From Plakobranchus ocellatus (taxonomy: Eukaryota > Mollusca > Gastropoda > Plakobranchidae), in contig BLXT01008305.1 in assembly GCA_019648995.1 (NCBI GenBank), positions 124,493-169,796 of the forward strand: a stretch of 45,304 bases of DNA. The letters run 5' to 3'. How positions within the stretch are numbered: position 1 is the first letter of the stretch; each line of letters begins with the position of its first letter. Of this stretch, positions 12,301-27,300 are shown one piece after another. A program made the position numbers and the translations under genes. The notes under the pieces were generated by a model. That model was not told the origin of the DNA and did not search any database. It saw only the letters and a list, made by a program, of their open reading frames with translations.

Positions 12301-15300
12301 TATACTTTAATAAATATTATTTATAAAGTGACTTTGACACAACTCAGCATTTAAGTCTAGATAACTTCATAGAACCAGGCATGATTACAGTACAAGTAGT
12401 TCTTAAATTTAAATTCAGTAGAAAGACATGTTAAAATCATATGAGAGTTTGCCAAATCATGGGCATATGAATTGTGTCACTGAGGTTAAAAAATGAAGTT
12501 TCAGATAGATAACTTATTATTGCTTTTTTAAAGCAACCTATACCTGCTTGATGCAAGACTAGTGTTCACAGAGCAAGAAAAGGCACATTTAGACAAAAAA
12601 TTGACATCAGTTGGGGATAACATGAAAAGTTTCAAACATAACTGTGATGACATAGTTTTAAGAAATGAACCCCCCCAAAAAAGCAGATATTGCTTTTGTG
12701 ACAGTTTTATTTTACATTTACAATTAATAAAGACCACATGGCATGAAGAATATGTAGGAAAAGTAAAAATTGAACACGAATGAGTCTAATTTATGTCGTC
12801 ATAGTTATGTTACAAGGATACAAACATCTTTTAGTTTTTTAAATTTATGCCTGCTTTGGAAATTTTGCTATGCAAAGTTAAGAGTGCTGAATTAAGCATA
12901 GATCTATAGAACTATGCTTATTTTATTTAGTGAATGAAACCTATCTATTTATTAGGTCTTTGGTTTTTATAACAGGTTTATGCACATAACTATGATGACA
13001 CAGTTTTCGTTCAACACTAAGTATAAAAACTTTCTCGTAAGCAATCTTGCTGAAACCTTTATAAAAGTACATCATTATTGACAATCATATATATATGTTA
13101 TTTGAACTCATGAAATAGAATCTTATTGAAGTAAAAGAGAAGATTAAAAAGCCCCACATTGAGAGCAAGCGAAAGCTGTAAAACCTTTCACAGTGTATAT
13201 GTTATTACCTTTATGTGGCTTAAGAGAGAGCATTGCAAAACACCATTTGAGGAGATAAGCATAATTACTGTATTTAAAAAGTCAAAACAAATAGATCAAA
13301 TTGCTATGAAAAGTCAAAGTAAAGAGAACACAAACGGCAGTGCAATACAAAAAAGAAAGTAATAAAAATAGCGTACCAAATTTAGGCCATTCATCAGTTG
13401 TTTTTTTTAATACTAACGATTCCACTAATGAGCAGAAAGAACAAAATATGGACGGAAGGTACTTATTTATGAAAACAAATGAAAGAAAATAGAAAATAGA
13501 TTCCATAGATAGGTATATGTCAGGGATTCCGCATTATGTCCCCTGTACCTGTGAATGTTGATAATGGACTATTTTAGTGCCAGGAGGGGCCCCATTTTCA
13601 CTCCCAAATTGCAAAAATTGGTCAGGAACCCCCTCCTCTGTAAAAGTTATGTATTTGAGGATATTGATTAGGTACTATGTTAGTGCTAGGAGAGGCCACA
13701 TGTGCACTCTCAAATTGCAAAAATTCATCAGCTTCAGGGGGCTTCGCCTTTCCTATATATGTACTTCATGTCAGCTGTGAAACAATTAACCTAGTAATAT
13801 GCACTGATACAGGTGAAACGATAATGTAGACTTCATTTCTTTAAAGGAAAAGGTGGCATTCTCTTGCAACCACACAATGTAGGTGTGTACCTCACATGAA
13901 AGGTGACACAATTGAATAGGTGTAAATTTGAACTCTTTGACTGCTTTAACTTCAGGGCCGATGCAATCAAAAGTTTCCCAAGAGATGTCATCATCTCCCC
14001 ACTGCAGTTGCCAATTTCTCCATTTCATAAAATAAACTTTAGCAAAAGTTTGATCTTTATCTCTTATTTGACCTACATAGTCTTTTCCCTGCCACTGAAT
14101 TAGATAAAACAATCCTATTTTAACCCCCCTCCCCTCTTTTTTTCCTCTAATGTCAACATCATTTTGTATTTCTTGCTGTGCATTGACCATAGTAGTAGAA
14201 GTTTCTATTCTTTCCCTCTTATATTCTGCTTCATTTTCACCCGCCCTCTTATCCTCTTCAACCTCAAATGGAACATTACAGTCAGACTCATCATTAGGCA
14301 AAGGCATATCTCTCTCTATTGCTGCATTCAAACTGACATACTTCCATTCTTCCACCCATTCAATGTTCTCACATGCATTGCCGATCTGAAGAAGACAAAA
14401 AATCACAAAAGCAAACCAGTTTTCAAGTCCCAAAAAATATTGTTGGTTGCATTTCAATATGATGCAAACTTCGAGTGCCAGGAATAGTCTTAAGATTGTC
14501 AGGTTCTTTGCCTTTCACTTCCTCTTTGCCGACTAGGAAAAAATTTCTAAATTTGAGAGGAAATCCACATGAATCATTTTCAGATTTTTAAAATCTTTTG
14601 ACACATTCCTGCAACGCAGAGTCTGCATCATTTATGATAATGTCAGATTGTTACGCAGCCAGGGAAGTTAGGAGAGATTTAACAGTACCCCCAATTGCAT
14701 CACATTTGCTTTTGCCGTGGCAGCTACCAAACAAAATTTTTTCAGTAGGTACAGGAGAGGTGGCATTTTTTATTTATATATTGGCTCGCTGCTCCATCAG
14801 AAAAAATGAAAACCTTTTTAAGGCCAATGATTGATTCGAAGAAATCCACTGTTTTTTTTTTTTTTTTTTAATGTTTACAATGTGTGCCTCATGCTTCATT
14901 CATCACTTAAAAACACAAGGTGATGCACAATAGGTTCAAAGCATGAGGGGCATTTAAATGTTGCAATGGCTGGATGAAGTGTAATTTGGGTCTAAGACCA
15001 ATAAGCACTTTGTGCTTCATCTTGAATTTTGCAGAGGTAGTTTTCTGCAAAATCAAGGGTCAACACAACACAGCGTAGCATTTCGCCTTAAAACTTACAT
15101 ATTAGTTCATGCAGCCGAGCCAAGCAGCTCCTAAACTTCCTGTGAACTTAGGCAACTAAGAGTAAGACTTTGTTATAATGCACCGGCCGCACCTGGGGTC
15201 ATCAATCAGAGCCGGTACCAGGCAGGTACCTGAACGGAGATAATAGCAGTGTGCACACGCTAACGCAATGACCCGCCGTAATTTTGTAACAAATTAGAAA

Positions 15301-18300
15301 ATACTCCTTCTTCATATCACAATATCTTCAAAACTACTCATAGTATCAACATTGCTGTTTTTGGAATTATTTTCTTTACATCTTGTCTAAAACCTGATCG
15401 TACGATGGGAATCCTATCATAATATCTGTGAGTGTGATAAACGCATTTCTGAAGTCATTATATGGTGAAATATTTTTACCTTTAATTCGACTAGTTCGAT
15501 TAAATGTTAATTATTAAAAAACGGAACGTTTAATTTTCTTTTTAAAACATGCTTTCAAATCTATGAAAACCATAAATTTGAGTGATGTAAGTTTTTTTAC
15601 GTTAGATGTGTTAATAAAGTTACAACTTTCGTTTATTTTCCCCCTATTCCATTCAGATACACTGTATTCATTATATTGTAGATATAGAGTTAGATAGTGT
15701 TATCCCTCCTTACCTTCACATTTTAATAGGCATCGTTTTAAAAGAATATAAATTGTTCGAAGACCCAGCACGCAATTTAGACATACAAATAGCAACAAAA
15801 AGACACAAGTTCCTGATGCCTTTGGGGCAAACTTTGAACAGACCTCACAGAAACAATCGTCAAACAAACACAAACTCTCACAAGCAATCCATTCCTCATT
15901 GACAAAGCATGCACCATCCAGATATTATTTAACGACCTTAACAATGCTTTCTCTTCTGTACTGTTCACAACGCCATATCTCACACAAAACCTATAGATCC
16001 CAGCTTTTTAACAGACACACAAGCAGCAATAGAAAATTACATGACAATTTACAGAAGAATGTTTCCTCACAAAATCATTCCAAAACAACATTTACTTGAG
16101 AAACACTGCATTGGACACATTAAAAAATACATTTTCGGACTAGGCCTCCTCGGGAGCAGGGAACAGAAAACAGCCATTAAATGATCGCACATATAGAAAA
16201 ACATCAAGCACATGGCTTTACAATCATCTTAAGAAACTATACCACATATTAACAACACACCTTCTACAAATCGCACCTGCTCTTCGAGGATAAGACAATA
16301 ACTGTGATATAATTAATTTTTAATCAAACTATGATATTTGTATATTGTAATTTCATCTTCTACTTATTTTATTTTAAAATATACGTATTTGGATTATCAA
16401 GGAACATAATCATTCATATATCGCTATACAAGTGATAATTACAACCCGTTATCAGCACTATAGTATAAAGAGTTAGCCTAGTTATGAATGGTGATGGCAA
16501 AATTAGCAGTGATATATGAACAATCGGCTCTCCTGTAAAAAGTTTTCCATCTAACCTAATGAAACTTGGTGAGTGCAAAGTAAACTATATATTTTATCTT
16601 TGTCTTAAAATTTCAAAACAATTGAACATTCCTGTTTTCTTTAAAAGGGCTCTAAATACATCCCATTTATATATATTTATAATGCAATTAATACACTATT
16701 TTATAACCTGATTGCACAATAACTATTTGAGGTATTGTTTTCACTCTTTCTCATGCATTATCTTTGTCTTGTGTATTTTTATATATATAAAAAATTAGAA
16801 AACGTACTCTATTTATCTTGTTCTACGATATCACAAAAAACAAGAGTATAAACTTACTAGAACAGCGCCTGCATCGTGCCCGCCGGGACAACCTGACTTT
16901 ACCTTTACCTGGGGGGGGTCAGGTTACCGACCCAGTGCGGGCCGACTGAACTAAAATAGCGATAATGCTAGGCTGTGACAAGTGCTTTTGGTGGAATCTT
17001 GCTCTTCAACAGCTTGCACTGGCTTCTTTGCCATTTGTTGTTGAACTGATGAAGAGCATCAAATAGATCATGCAACACCTGTCGCAATATTGTACATCTG
17101 ATCACGTTCTCCATCCTTGATCTATCACTTTCTTTCGCTATCTTCTCTTCTGAAAAAGAGACATTTGTGTCTAGCTTTGTATTTAACAAGATCAAATTTA
17201 TTTCTTTCACTCTCTCATACCCACATTTATCACATTCTCTCCTCAAACAGCCAATTTTAGGATACTCGTTGTGAAATAACGACAACTAAACCTTAACTTT
17301 TAGTTCTCAGCCAGGTACCCCGGGGAAAATTCATTAACGACAATCAGTCAGGTCACTGTGGGGTCAAAACTGGCCCTCTTGGTGAAGAATTACCTGAACT
17401 GCTACCTTGTTGAGTAGAATTTTCACTGTTCTCTTTTTACTTTTACCAGCACTTTTAAAATTCATAAATAGTATATTTAAAATGTCATTTCGTTTTAAGA
17501 CAGTTCAGAGAGTCTTCATAATTGGTAACTGATTGCATTGATATTTTTTTTGCTGTTTTCAATTGTAAGTTTTCTTTCCTAACACAGTCTAAGTAAGATG
17601 AAAAATCCGCTTTTCAATCAAAACTTGTACCTTCGAAAAACCTACACTTTTTCTTCTGATCCCACTGTGAAAAGTTTAAGCAATAGTATGAAATCAAAGA
17701 GAAAAGAAAGTAGAAAAGGACAGTACCAAAATCACTGAAGAGTAAAGCGTTGATCACAGTCAGTGAATGTATAAAGTGGTTAGCAGTTATCAGTGAAGCT
17801 GTCAATGATCAGATAACAGGACGGCTTTAACAGATTAGGGGCTGTTCAAATATAATCTTACACCTTTTCTGGGGCTTTTTGACCCCCCCGTAATATTACA
17901 TTGTTGACTTGTTATAATAATAACAATAACAACAACAATAAAGATGATGATATTAACTTTTTAGCATTAACTGTAGTTTAAGAATGGTCTGTTTCAAAAT
18001 CTTGAATGTCCATGACATAACAAAATTTTGCATGCACACTTGGTCGTTGTTCTGGCCTGTAGGGCTAGGCCCACGCTCACGAAAACTTACCTCCTATACG
18101 AGGCTTTAGCGTACTTACAAGCCAAGTGTGCATTCTTCTTGAATTGCAGGATAGAAAGAAACTGAAAGAAATTGAAAGTTTGAAGGAGTATAGAATGCAT
18201 ACTGTTGCTACAAAACCACTATTACAATTTAACTACTTTTTTTCAAAATGCGTAACCCCGCGTCAGTGGTTATGAAAGACAATACTTTGCAACAAGCTTT

Positions 18301-21300
18301 CTTTAGGATTTGAACCGGACGCTTTATTAAGACTCTCACACGGAAAAGCACACATACTGGCACACACTAGTTGCTTATTGAAACAAATTGCAATAATCGG
18401 TAACCGGAGTATAGATTTTGTTGGATTCTAAGTGTCTGGAGCTCTCGGCTATCATTGAGTATGCATATTGGTAAATGTCCGAATTTGAATAAATTTCCAA
18501 AGCAATGACTTATTGTCACAGTCTTAAACAATAAAGCTTACCACTTTCTGACAAGGTGAACATTCAACATTAGATTATCTTGTGGATTAAAAGAGAGCTA
18601 TAAATGAATTACTGTAGTTGAATATATTTCTTTTATCGGTGTAACATTCAAACTGCTTTTGTGGGCCACTCATAACGGGAATAATAATAACAATAATGAT
18701 AATAATAATAATAATAAGAAGAAGAAGAAGAAGAAGAAGAATATGACATTTACATCATGCAAATCCATAGAACAAACACTGCTCAATGCACTTTACATAC
18801 ATATTCATGAAAACCATTCATATGCACATATGTTATTCCACATTTATACAGAGTAATTAAGTAAATCATTCAAACTGGAAAAAAATTCTAAAATTATTTT
18901 AGGGGATGAAATAGATTGTTTCATTTATTGATTGTATGTTAGGAACAGTTACCTCTTTCTTTTTGTGTAATTTTTTATGTTGCCGTTTTATTCCTTTTTA
19001 TTTTTTCCCGACAAAAGTGTAATATTACATTGGTTCAAGACCCCCCCCCTCCTCCTCCTCCAAAGCGTAAGATTATATTTGAACGGCCCCTTAGTCTAGT
19101 GTGATCTCATTTCAAATGGTGGTAGCAAATTACCCCAGTGGTAGGAGGATTGTGTTTGTCAGAATATAAGATGATAAGCTTTCTCTCGTGGTTTTGCTTG
19201 AAGATGTTTCACACCTTAGTTATATTCTTTTTTTTTTACAAAGGTGTCACACTTTTTTACCTCACTGATAATGATAATCTCCAAAATGTTTTGTGAATTA
19301 AATGTTGAGCATATTTATTATTTAGTTTTTTAATCTTACATGTTTCTATCTCTCCATCTCTCTCTCTCCTCTGCTGTTTCATCAACCACTGACAATGAAA
19401 AGTTTTTCTCTCTCTCTCTCCCCTGCTGTTTCATCAGCCACTGACAATGTAAAGTCTATACACATCTATAGGTCTATTTTCATAACCCTCATATGAATTT
19501 TTCACAGGCCTTTGCCATTTTCAAAAGAACAAAACTCAAGAGTGACTAGAAACATTTGAAAACTTCTGGTGTATGATAAAAAAAATGAGTAAGAATAATG
19601 AGCCATTACATCGTGCATGGCTCTAAATAGTAAAAATTACTAGTTAAGGCTATTTCCGAAAATTGACAACCAGTTATAAGTTTCCAAAATTATTTTCAGC
19701 TTTGCAAAAAACAATCTCAACCTTAACCATGTAATAAATTCTATACAAATTATTTGTTTCATTGCTCTAAAGCTTAGGGTTAAGGTAATTTTTTACAAAA
19801 TTTTACTTATAACATATGATAAATTTTTTTTAAAGTTTTACTCGAAGCCAATTTTTGCATCAAAGTGTACACCATGATCTTCTGAAAAGATGTATAAGGA
19901 AAACGAAATATCATGCGGTGGGATAAGTTCACAAATTGCATTAAAAAAATACTTATGTGCAATTTTTCAACTCTTTTACACTGTCCAAATCAACCTGATT
20001 TAAAGTGTCAATTTAAAACCCAAGTTAATATAAAAAAAAAAGACACAAATTTCTGTTTCTATTAAAAATTTCACAGTAAAAACGAAGAAGCAACATATTG
20101 CACAAAACATTTTTATCTACAACAGTTATCTCCCCTTAGTTTCCCTATCTGAGGGGAAATTAATTACCCTCCTGACAGCCTTATCAGCCCTTCCCTGCAC
20201 CTCTGGGGTTCATGTTCATTAGGACCGGGCAGATCAAAGCAAAAACTAAAGTTCCCAAATTTGCTCACTTTTAGTCGCCGTAAAATGGACAAATAGTCAT
20301 ATTCTGTAAATGTTCAACACAAACTTTTTCATCCAGAGATATGTTAAAAGATCTCACCTTGGCGTTAACATTAAAACAAATTTCGCAAAGACATTGCCAA
20401 AATTTTGCTTTGTGTGATGTGATGGTATGTTTAGGTTTATAACGATATAGAGTCCTCTGTGACACCTGATATTTTTCTAGCACTTTTCTGTAGATGTTAG
20501 CAATGGACTCAGTTAAAATTTTCTTTTGAGTTCTTTCTTTGTAACAGTATTTTTAGAGGGTAAAAATCCATCTAGGCAAGTTTCGACAATGTCTTTCTTA
20601 GGCTTTTCACGACTGTACAATGTGTCTAGTGGCTTTTCTTTCTTTTTATTAGGAGCCTCAAAGAGTTCCGAATATCTGATGGAAAAACAGTCGGGAGCTT
20701 TCTCTTGATGGAGATTGAAACCTTGTCCCTGTTAATGGTGACTTCTTTCAAAACATTTTCAATTGATGTTTTTTATTATGTTACATGTGGGTGAAATCCA
20801 CACATTCATGTCTTTTAAAACGGACTTTGTAGATGTGCTAAAATTTGTGCTAACCTCACGCCCTTCATGCTGCAAAGTTTTTGCTTGAGCCTGTGGACTG
20901 CACACTTTAAGCCAATTTAGTTGGGTATGGAGCTGTATGTGTGTCTCATTGAGGTGAAATGGGTATTGGAGTGCCATACAAACTTGGTACGATTGCTGAA
21001 GTTCATGTAGGTGTGCTATGTGGTTTCGGTGTAGATGCTTTGGATGCTTGCTCTTTTTGGGCCCAGTAACACCGCATTCTTTTTGCATTTACAGCTGTTC
21101 TTTTCTGATGTGAGTAATTGTCTCTCATTTTCTGTTTTTTTCATATTTTTGTTTCTGCTCCTCTCTCATAAGGTGTGTCGTTTTTTTAACAGGTTTCACT
21201 GGCTTAAGGCACTGCTGCTTCTTCTTCTGCCTGTAAACATAACAGCAGGATAATCTAGTTAAGACACTGGCAGTGTTTAAAGTTACAATGTTTTTATGCA

Positions 21301-24300
21301 AAGCAAAAAAATTTACACACATGCATCAAACATCAAATCTTATTACATACATTTACATTATTTTCTGTCAAAGTACATACGTCTTTTCATTTAATCTGAC
21401 ATTGTATTTGACTAAACATTCTTATTTTTTTGAGTATATAAAATATTTCTGCACACAACATGACAAAATTGTAATCATCTGCATTAAATGTGTTGATCAA
21501 GATGATATGGTGACTGTTTTGGTTTTGTGTAGAACCTGCCACCACAGGGTGATCTCAGGCTTTCAACCCTTGGTTGAACCAGGATGCCGGTGGCGGGACT
21601 AAAACTCCCGGCATAATGGTCCCTACAGGATCTAAGGACGTATTAGCTATCTATTGTGCCATTAAAGCTAAATGGAGTAAACTGAATACTTGTTTTAAAT
21701 AACTATTATAAACTGTTTTTGTCAAACCTGTATTTTCTTTGTCTTTCACGCTGGAGTTTACTGTTTCTCTCTTTTTGTTCATCTGTCCATTTATCACATT
21801 CTCTCGTGACACGACTGTTCTGCACGGCATGATATGCTTTGTATCTCTCCTTGTCTGACTTAATATTTTCTCGATAATTCTTTAGATACTCTTTCTTTGA
21901 AAGCTTTGTTTTCGTTAAATTTAACACGAAAGCTTGGCGCTCTGTTTCATGGACATCTGTATGAAAATAAGCAAGAGAGGAAATCTTGCTTGATGAAACA
22001 TACCAAACCAACAACAGTACTTGGTCTCTAGGTTAACAAAAGCTTCACTAAAATATGATGGATTATAACTTCCTCATGGTTAAAGAATTGAAATGATAAT
22101 AAAGATTGTTATCTATTTATAACACAAATCACAGCTGCTGATTATTTGTTGCCCTTTAACATCCATTCTCAACTAAGCCTCCCCCATTAACTTAAAACAA
22201 TAAGTACCAATTTATTAGGTCGTAAAGGCACCCCATCTCAATCACATATAAACATATGCAATTTTATGTTAGGTTAGAGCGTGACATTTCCCACAGAGTT
22301 GAACCTACTTCAGCTTCTTCCTTTTTTTTTTTTAATTATTATTTATTTATTTCTTAAACCCACTTTACAAACTAGCTTTCTCAGTTTTTATTATAATGCG
22401 CTTTTGCTTAAAACTTTTTATGGAGCATACCAATGACGACAGACATTTTGTCATAGTTACTAACTTTGCATGACACTTAACTCAGTAATTTTTCACCTTT
22501 AAGATAGCAATAACGTTTCTTTAAATACACAGGCATGGATCCTTCCCAGTAGATCTATCGAACACTAACATTGCTCCTCAGCCAAATACATCCCAATACA
22601 ATTAAGCCAAAAAAAATGACTTTTTGTTTTTTTAAGTGAATAGCAGCTCATAAATTATTGAAGAAACATCAAGGCTGTAGCTAAATGTAGTACTGATAAA
22701 AACAATATTTTTGTGTAGGCCTTTGTGTATAATTTTAAACAATTTTTAAAATTATGTACATCGAACGTAACTATGATGACATAAACAATGCCCTCATTTG
22801 AACGCAAAATTAATACCATTAAAGTCATAATGAAGTACATTGTGAATGAGTTTCTTCCATTCAGGATTTTCTCTCTCTCTCGCTCTTTTTTGTGTATGTG
22901 TGTGTGGGGTAAAAAAAATATACTAGGTATAGGCACTTCTGAGAAGATTTTACACTGACCTCCTGCTAAAAATATCTCACATGATGAGGTCTTGATTAGA
23001 TTTAGACCTAGTCTAGATCTAGGCCAAAACAAAAAAACATTTTTTTTTTCAACCTAGTGGTGGCTGACAAAACATTGAAACAACATTAATGCTGTAGCTT
23101 ATTGTAGTAAAAACAATCTTTCTTTGTATATAATTCATCTTATTTAGAATTCTTTCACTCATAATTATGACGACATAAACAATGTCGTAATTTGCATAGA
23201 TAATAACTAATAACACTACACATGTATCCTTACGCATTCTATAAACACATAAGAGCAATTTGCGTAAATTAACCCGTACTAATTGAAAGCAGCATTCTAA
23301 TTATTTAAATGTAACCTTGTTTATGGGCATAATGTGTATTTTCCAGCATAACTTTGTGCTAAGATATATCGCGCATAATAATAACAACACACCCATTGTT
23401 ATCAGATCCCAACATTATGCCCATCCATACAAGCAATGCACTCTTCTGTGATCAGAACCAAGCAAGTTTTTACACACCTAAATCTAGGTCACTAGACTGT
23501 TGAAGAATAGGACCAAAAAATAAGCTCCAAATGAAATAAAATGCAAAAACTTTCTTTGAACATAACAATTATTCGCACATAACATTTCTGATGCGATGAT
23601 GACAAAAGAAAACCTACCTGAAGAGGTAGAATCCATTCTTCTTGTGATCTGCATTTGGTCCACGAAATAACAGTGCAGACGACAGTTTTCAAACCGGGAA
23701 AAAAAAATGTCTGCAGCAAATACAACCTCGTTTTACGATTGGATATTTCTTTCATAACAAATGATGACATTATGAAGATATCGTAAAAATCTAATTAATA
23801 TGCATATTTAGGAAAGGTTACAGCCTCGACTTCGCATGGGATGTGTCCTAACCTTATTTCTTGACTATATGCCTGTTCAAGCACCCCTATACGATAAACA
23901 TTGAGAAAACTTACAAGGAATTAAAGTAGCCCCACGAAATAACGACACATGTTCCGCTAGAAACTGCTACTTTTAGATGAGAAAATAAAGACAATGGCAA
24001 AGACTTGCAGCTTTCTTATTGATGCCAATTGTAGTTGAGGCATAAACTTATGGCACCACAAAGAGACATTGCTCTGGGAGTTTATTTTATTTTTAAAATT
24101 AGATCTCTAGCAAGCAACATTCGCACGCGACCCATTTCATGCCTCTAAAAATAGCGTAATTTTTGTCAACAAACAAAAAAGTATTGCAATACCAATTTAC
24201 CTAAGCCTGTGGGTCTACTCCCACAACTAAAACATGATATTAAACACAACATACCAAAATTTTAAAGGTGAAATTTCGAAATTTTATTTTACATGAAATG

Positions 24301-27300
24301 GAAGCCAATCTTGTAATACCTGTAAAAAAATGCCCACCTTTTGGCATACTCTCGTATATATGTTTTTTTTTTAAGTGGAGGTCATAATCAATTATACCCT
24401 TTAATTACATGACACTTTGAAAGATATAATCACAACAACAATCCTTCATCATCCTGTATCTCTTTTCCTACTTTAGATTTTCTTCTTAAAATTTTGTGTT
24501 TTGATTATGCTTGCTTCATACAGATTCTCTGCTGAAAAATGTCTTTGAAAATTAATAAAGGCTTAATTCGTCCAAGATCTAGTATTAAAAGTAGTCATGC
24601 TTTAGAGGCCAAGCCAAAGAAGGGAATCCTCCACACATCCACACTTGAATTGTGTGATCTTGGCAAGTCACATGTAGTATCATACTTGGCAACTCAAGCC
24701 TATCTCACATTATGCTGCCACCCACTAACAGCCATGTATGACAATTGATCAATGACTAAGGTGTGGGCCAGATGAAGATGAAGCATAACAAAATTGGGGC
24801 AAAAAAAGTGAAATACGAAGTCAGTTGAAACTCAAGATTCAAATCAATATATGTACTGTGAAAGTTACTTTCAAACTTCATTCAGTAATACTTCTAATGC
24901 AATTATCCAAAATTTCTCTTTTACATCTTACAAAATATATGAAATTGTAAAAATCCATATCATAAAATGTGTCATATGGCACAGCATAAATGGTGTTTTT
25001 ATATTACAAACAATTTTTTTCTTCCAAAACACATTTGTTCCTTAACTAACTCACTAACATTACTAACCAAAAAAGAAAGACTTTTCCACTGTTTGCCTAC
25101 AGCCAATATAAAGGACAGAAGGAAAAAAAAAGATGTTTGTTCTCTATACAAAATCTACGCCTGTACTTACTTAGTTTTTTTGTTTTTGCAGTGTTTTTCT
25201 ACTGACTGCTGGCAAGCTTCACGGAACTTGTGGTTAAATCTGAAGTCCTTCAAAGAAACCTTTTTAAAAAAGGCAAAAAAAAACAAAACACTGTTAGTTG
25301 GATGTAGTCTCCAATGCAAGAGTAAACAGGAAATCTTAATATGTAAAAAAGTACAAGCTCAAAGCAATTTAGACTCAAGTATAGAAGAATAACATGCTAA
25401 ATGTGTTGGTTACAACTCAAAACTGAACAGAGCTAATTTAAAACACAATGGCATGATACATTAATGACATCAAAATAAAATTTATTTCTAGGATTTAGAA
25501 GAAAATCAGAATGGGCTTACTATCTGGTGGTGCTCGATGCCCACAACGCACTTGTCATCCATATCACTGTGAGCTTTGTTCTTAATGAGACACTCCAGCA
25601 CCTCGTCTGGCATAGCATCGTTGTGCATAAGGTCCTGGGGAAACCGCATTGAACAAACAACATAAAGCAGCATGTTTGTGTGAGCTTTACTCTTAATGAA
25701 ACAGGCCAGCACAATGTCTAGAATAGCAAAACACTGCGCATAAGGTTAAAAAAAAACAAAACACATGGAACAAACAACATAAACACAACTTGTTTGTGAA
25801 AATCTCAGCTGTTTGAAAGCAAAGTACCTTTCAAAAAACTGTGAAACTGATATGAAGGAAGGAGCAAATGGAAATAACAGCTGTAATATGTTCAATGAGC
25901 ACAGACACTGAAAAAGCTCTAAAAACAAGTGATACAATTTTTAAGTGTATACATGTAAAGAGTTATCAGTTCATATTTAATCAATGCAAAGAAAAAAAAT
26001 TGCACTAAATATTTACAGGATTAACCTGCATCGTTTATTAGCTATCTATCCCTTCAAAGCCCTAGAGATTGCTTCCACATACATTGTTTTGACATTTATT
26101 CACTACAAATGGTGAGTAAGCGTTTTAAAAAAGCAACTTTCCCAAAACAACAGACTTATCAAAATTTAGAAAAGCAACAAAAATAAGACCCTCATTTTCA
26201 ATACATTTCTTCAAAAGTCAACAATCTCTGCCCAATAAAATGTATCCACATGACTTTAATTGCTGATTAAAAACTAGAGGATGCAATACCTCACAGAAGC
26301 GCTTGATCATAGGGGTGCAAGCTTTGATTAAGATCCTGTCCATCTCTACATCGCCCATCTCCTCCACAGTAAAGTTACTGACCAACACTTGGCATTCTGG
26401 CTTCAATGTTTCTAGATTTTCCTGCAGGCACTCCAGCTCCTAAACAAATAAATTAATACATAAAATGCAAATGAATTTATTTATGAAAAAAAAAAAAAAG
26501 GAAAATTTTATCTAAACAAGAATCAAAACCACTCCATCCTTATAAAACCATTACTATGAGTGGCTAAGTGATGATCAATTATTTCAAAATCACTAGACCT
26601 AGAGCTGTTGTGCTCCTCAACTATTTAGTTCTCAGTGAGAAATTGGTTATCACAGGCTTATGATACCATAACTATTAGGGGCCAAGTGCTGATCAATTAT
26701 TACAACATCATAACACTTAGAGCTACTATGAGTCTTAGATACACCAATCTCATTACGAGGCAGGTTTATCACTTCACTTGCTGCATTTTTATATCAAATG
26801 TACTTTATGTAAAAAAAAAATACAAAAAAAAAAGCAAACTCCAAAGCTGAAGTACTCGTTCAATGGCAACTGGCTTTATCCTTGCAATTGTACTCACCCC
26901 TCGAACCTGCGAGACCTCCTCCTCATTAGAGCAAAGATCTGCTAGATCTGATAAACAGGCACTTTCAATGTCTAGCATCAATTGCATTCTGCTTGAACGC
27001 TCACGCAACACACGTTTGATCTCATGAGCACAGGGGCGTGACGGCTTTAAGACAGAAAAAAAAATTGATGCTAAAATAAAATTTTCCTCTTAAGGTGCAT
27101 TTTTCAAGGCAAATGAATTGGCCATATTATCATCGAGATCTGGACAACTTGAATTGGAAACCAGATAGTTTGGTCAGTTCTGGGCAGCTAAAATTCCAAT
27201 GGTCAGTTTTGGGCAGCTAAAATTCCTATTTAAAAATTTCAAAGTAGTGAACATGATTTACACTCCTTTTTTCCATGTTTTATCATACATTATTATGTTT

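Noticed and set aside
24539..24748. Plus-strand open frame beginning MSLKINKGLIRPRSS.
   Set aside because: No motif, no splice context and no neighbouring coding signal; not supported.
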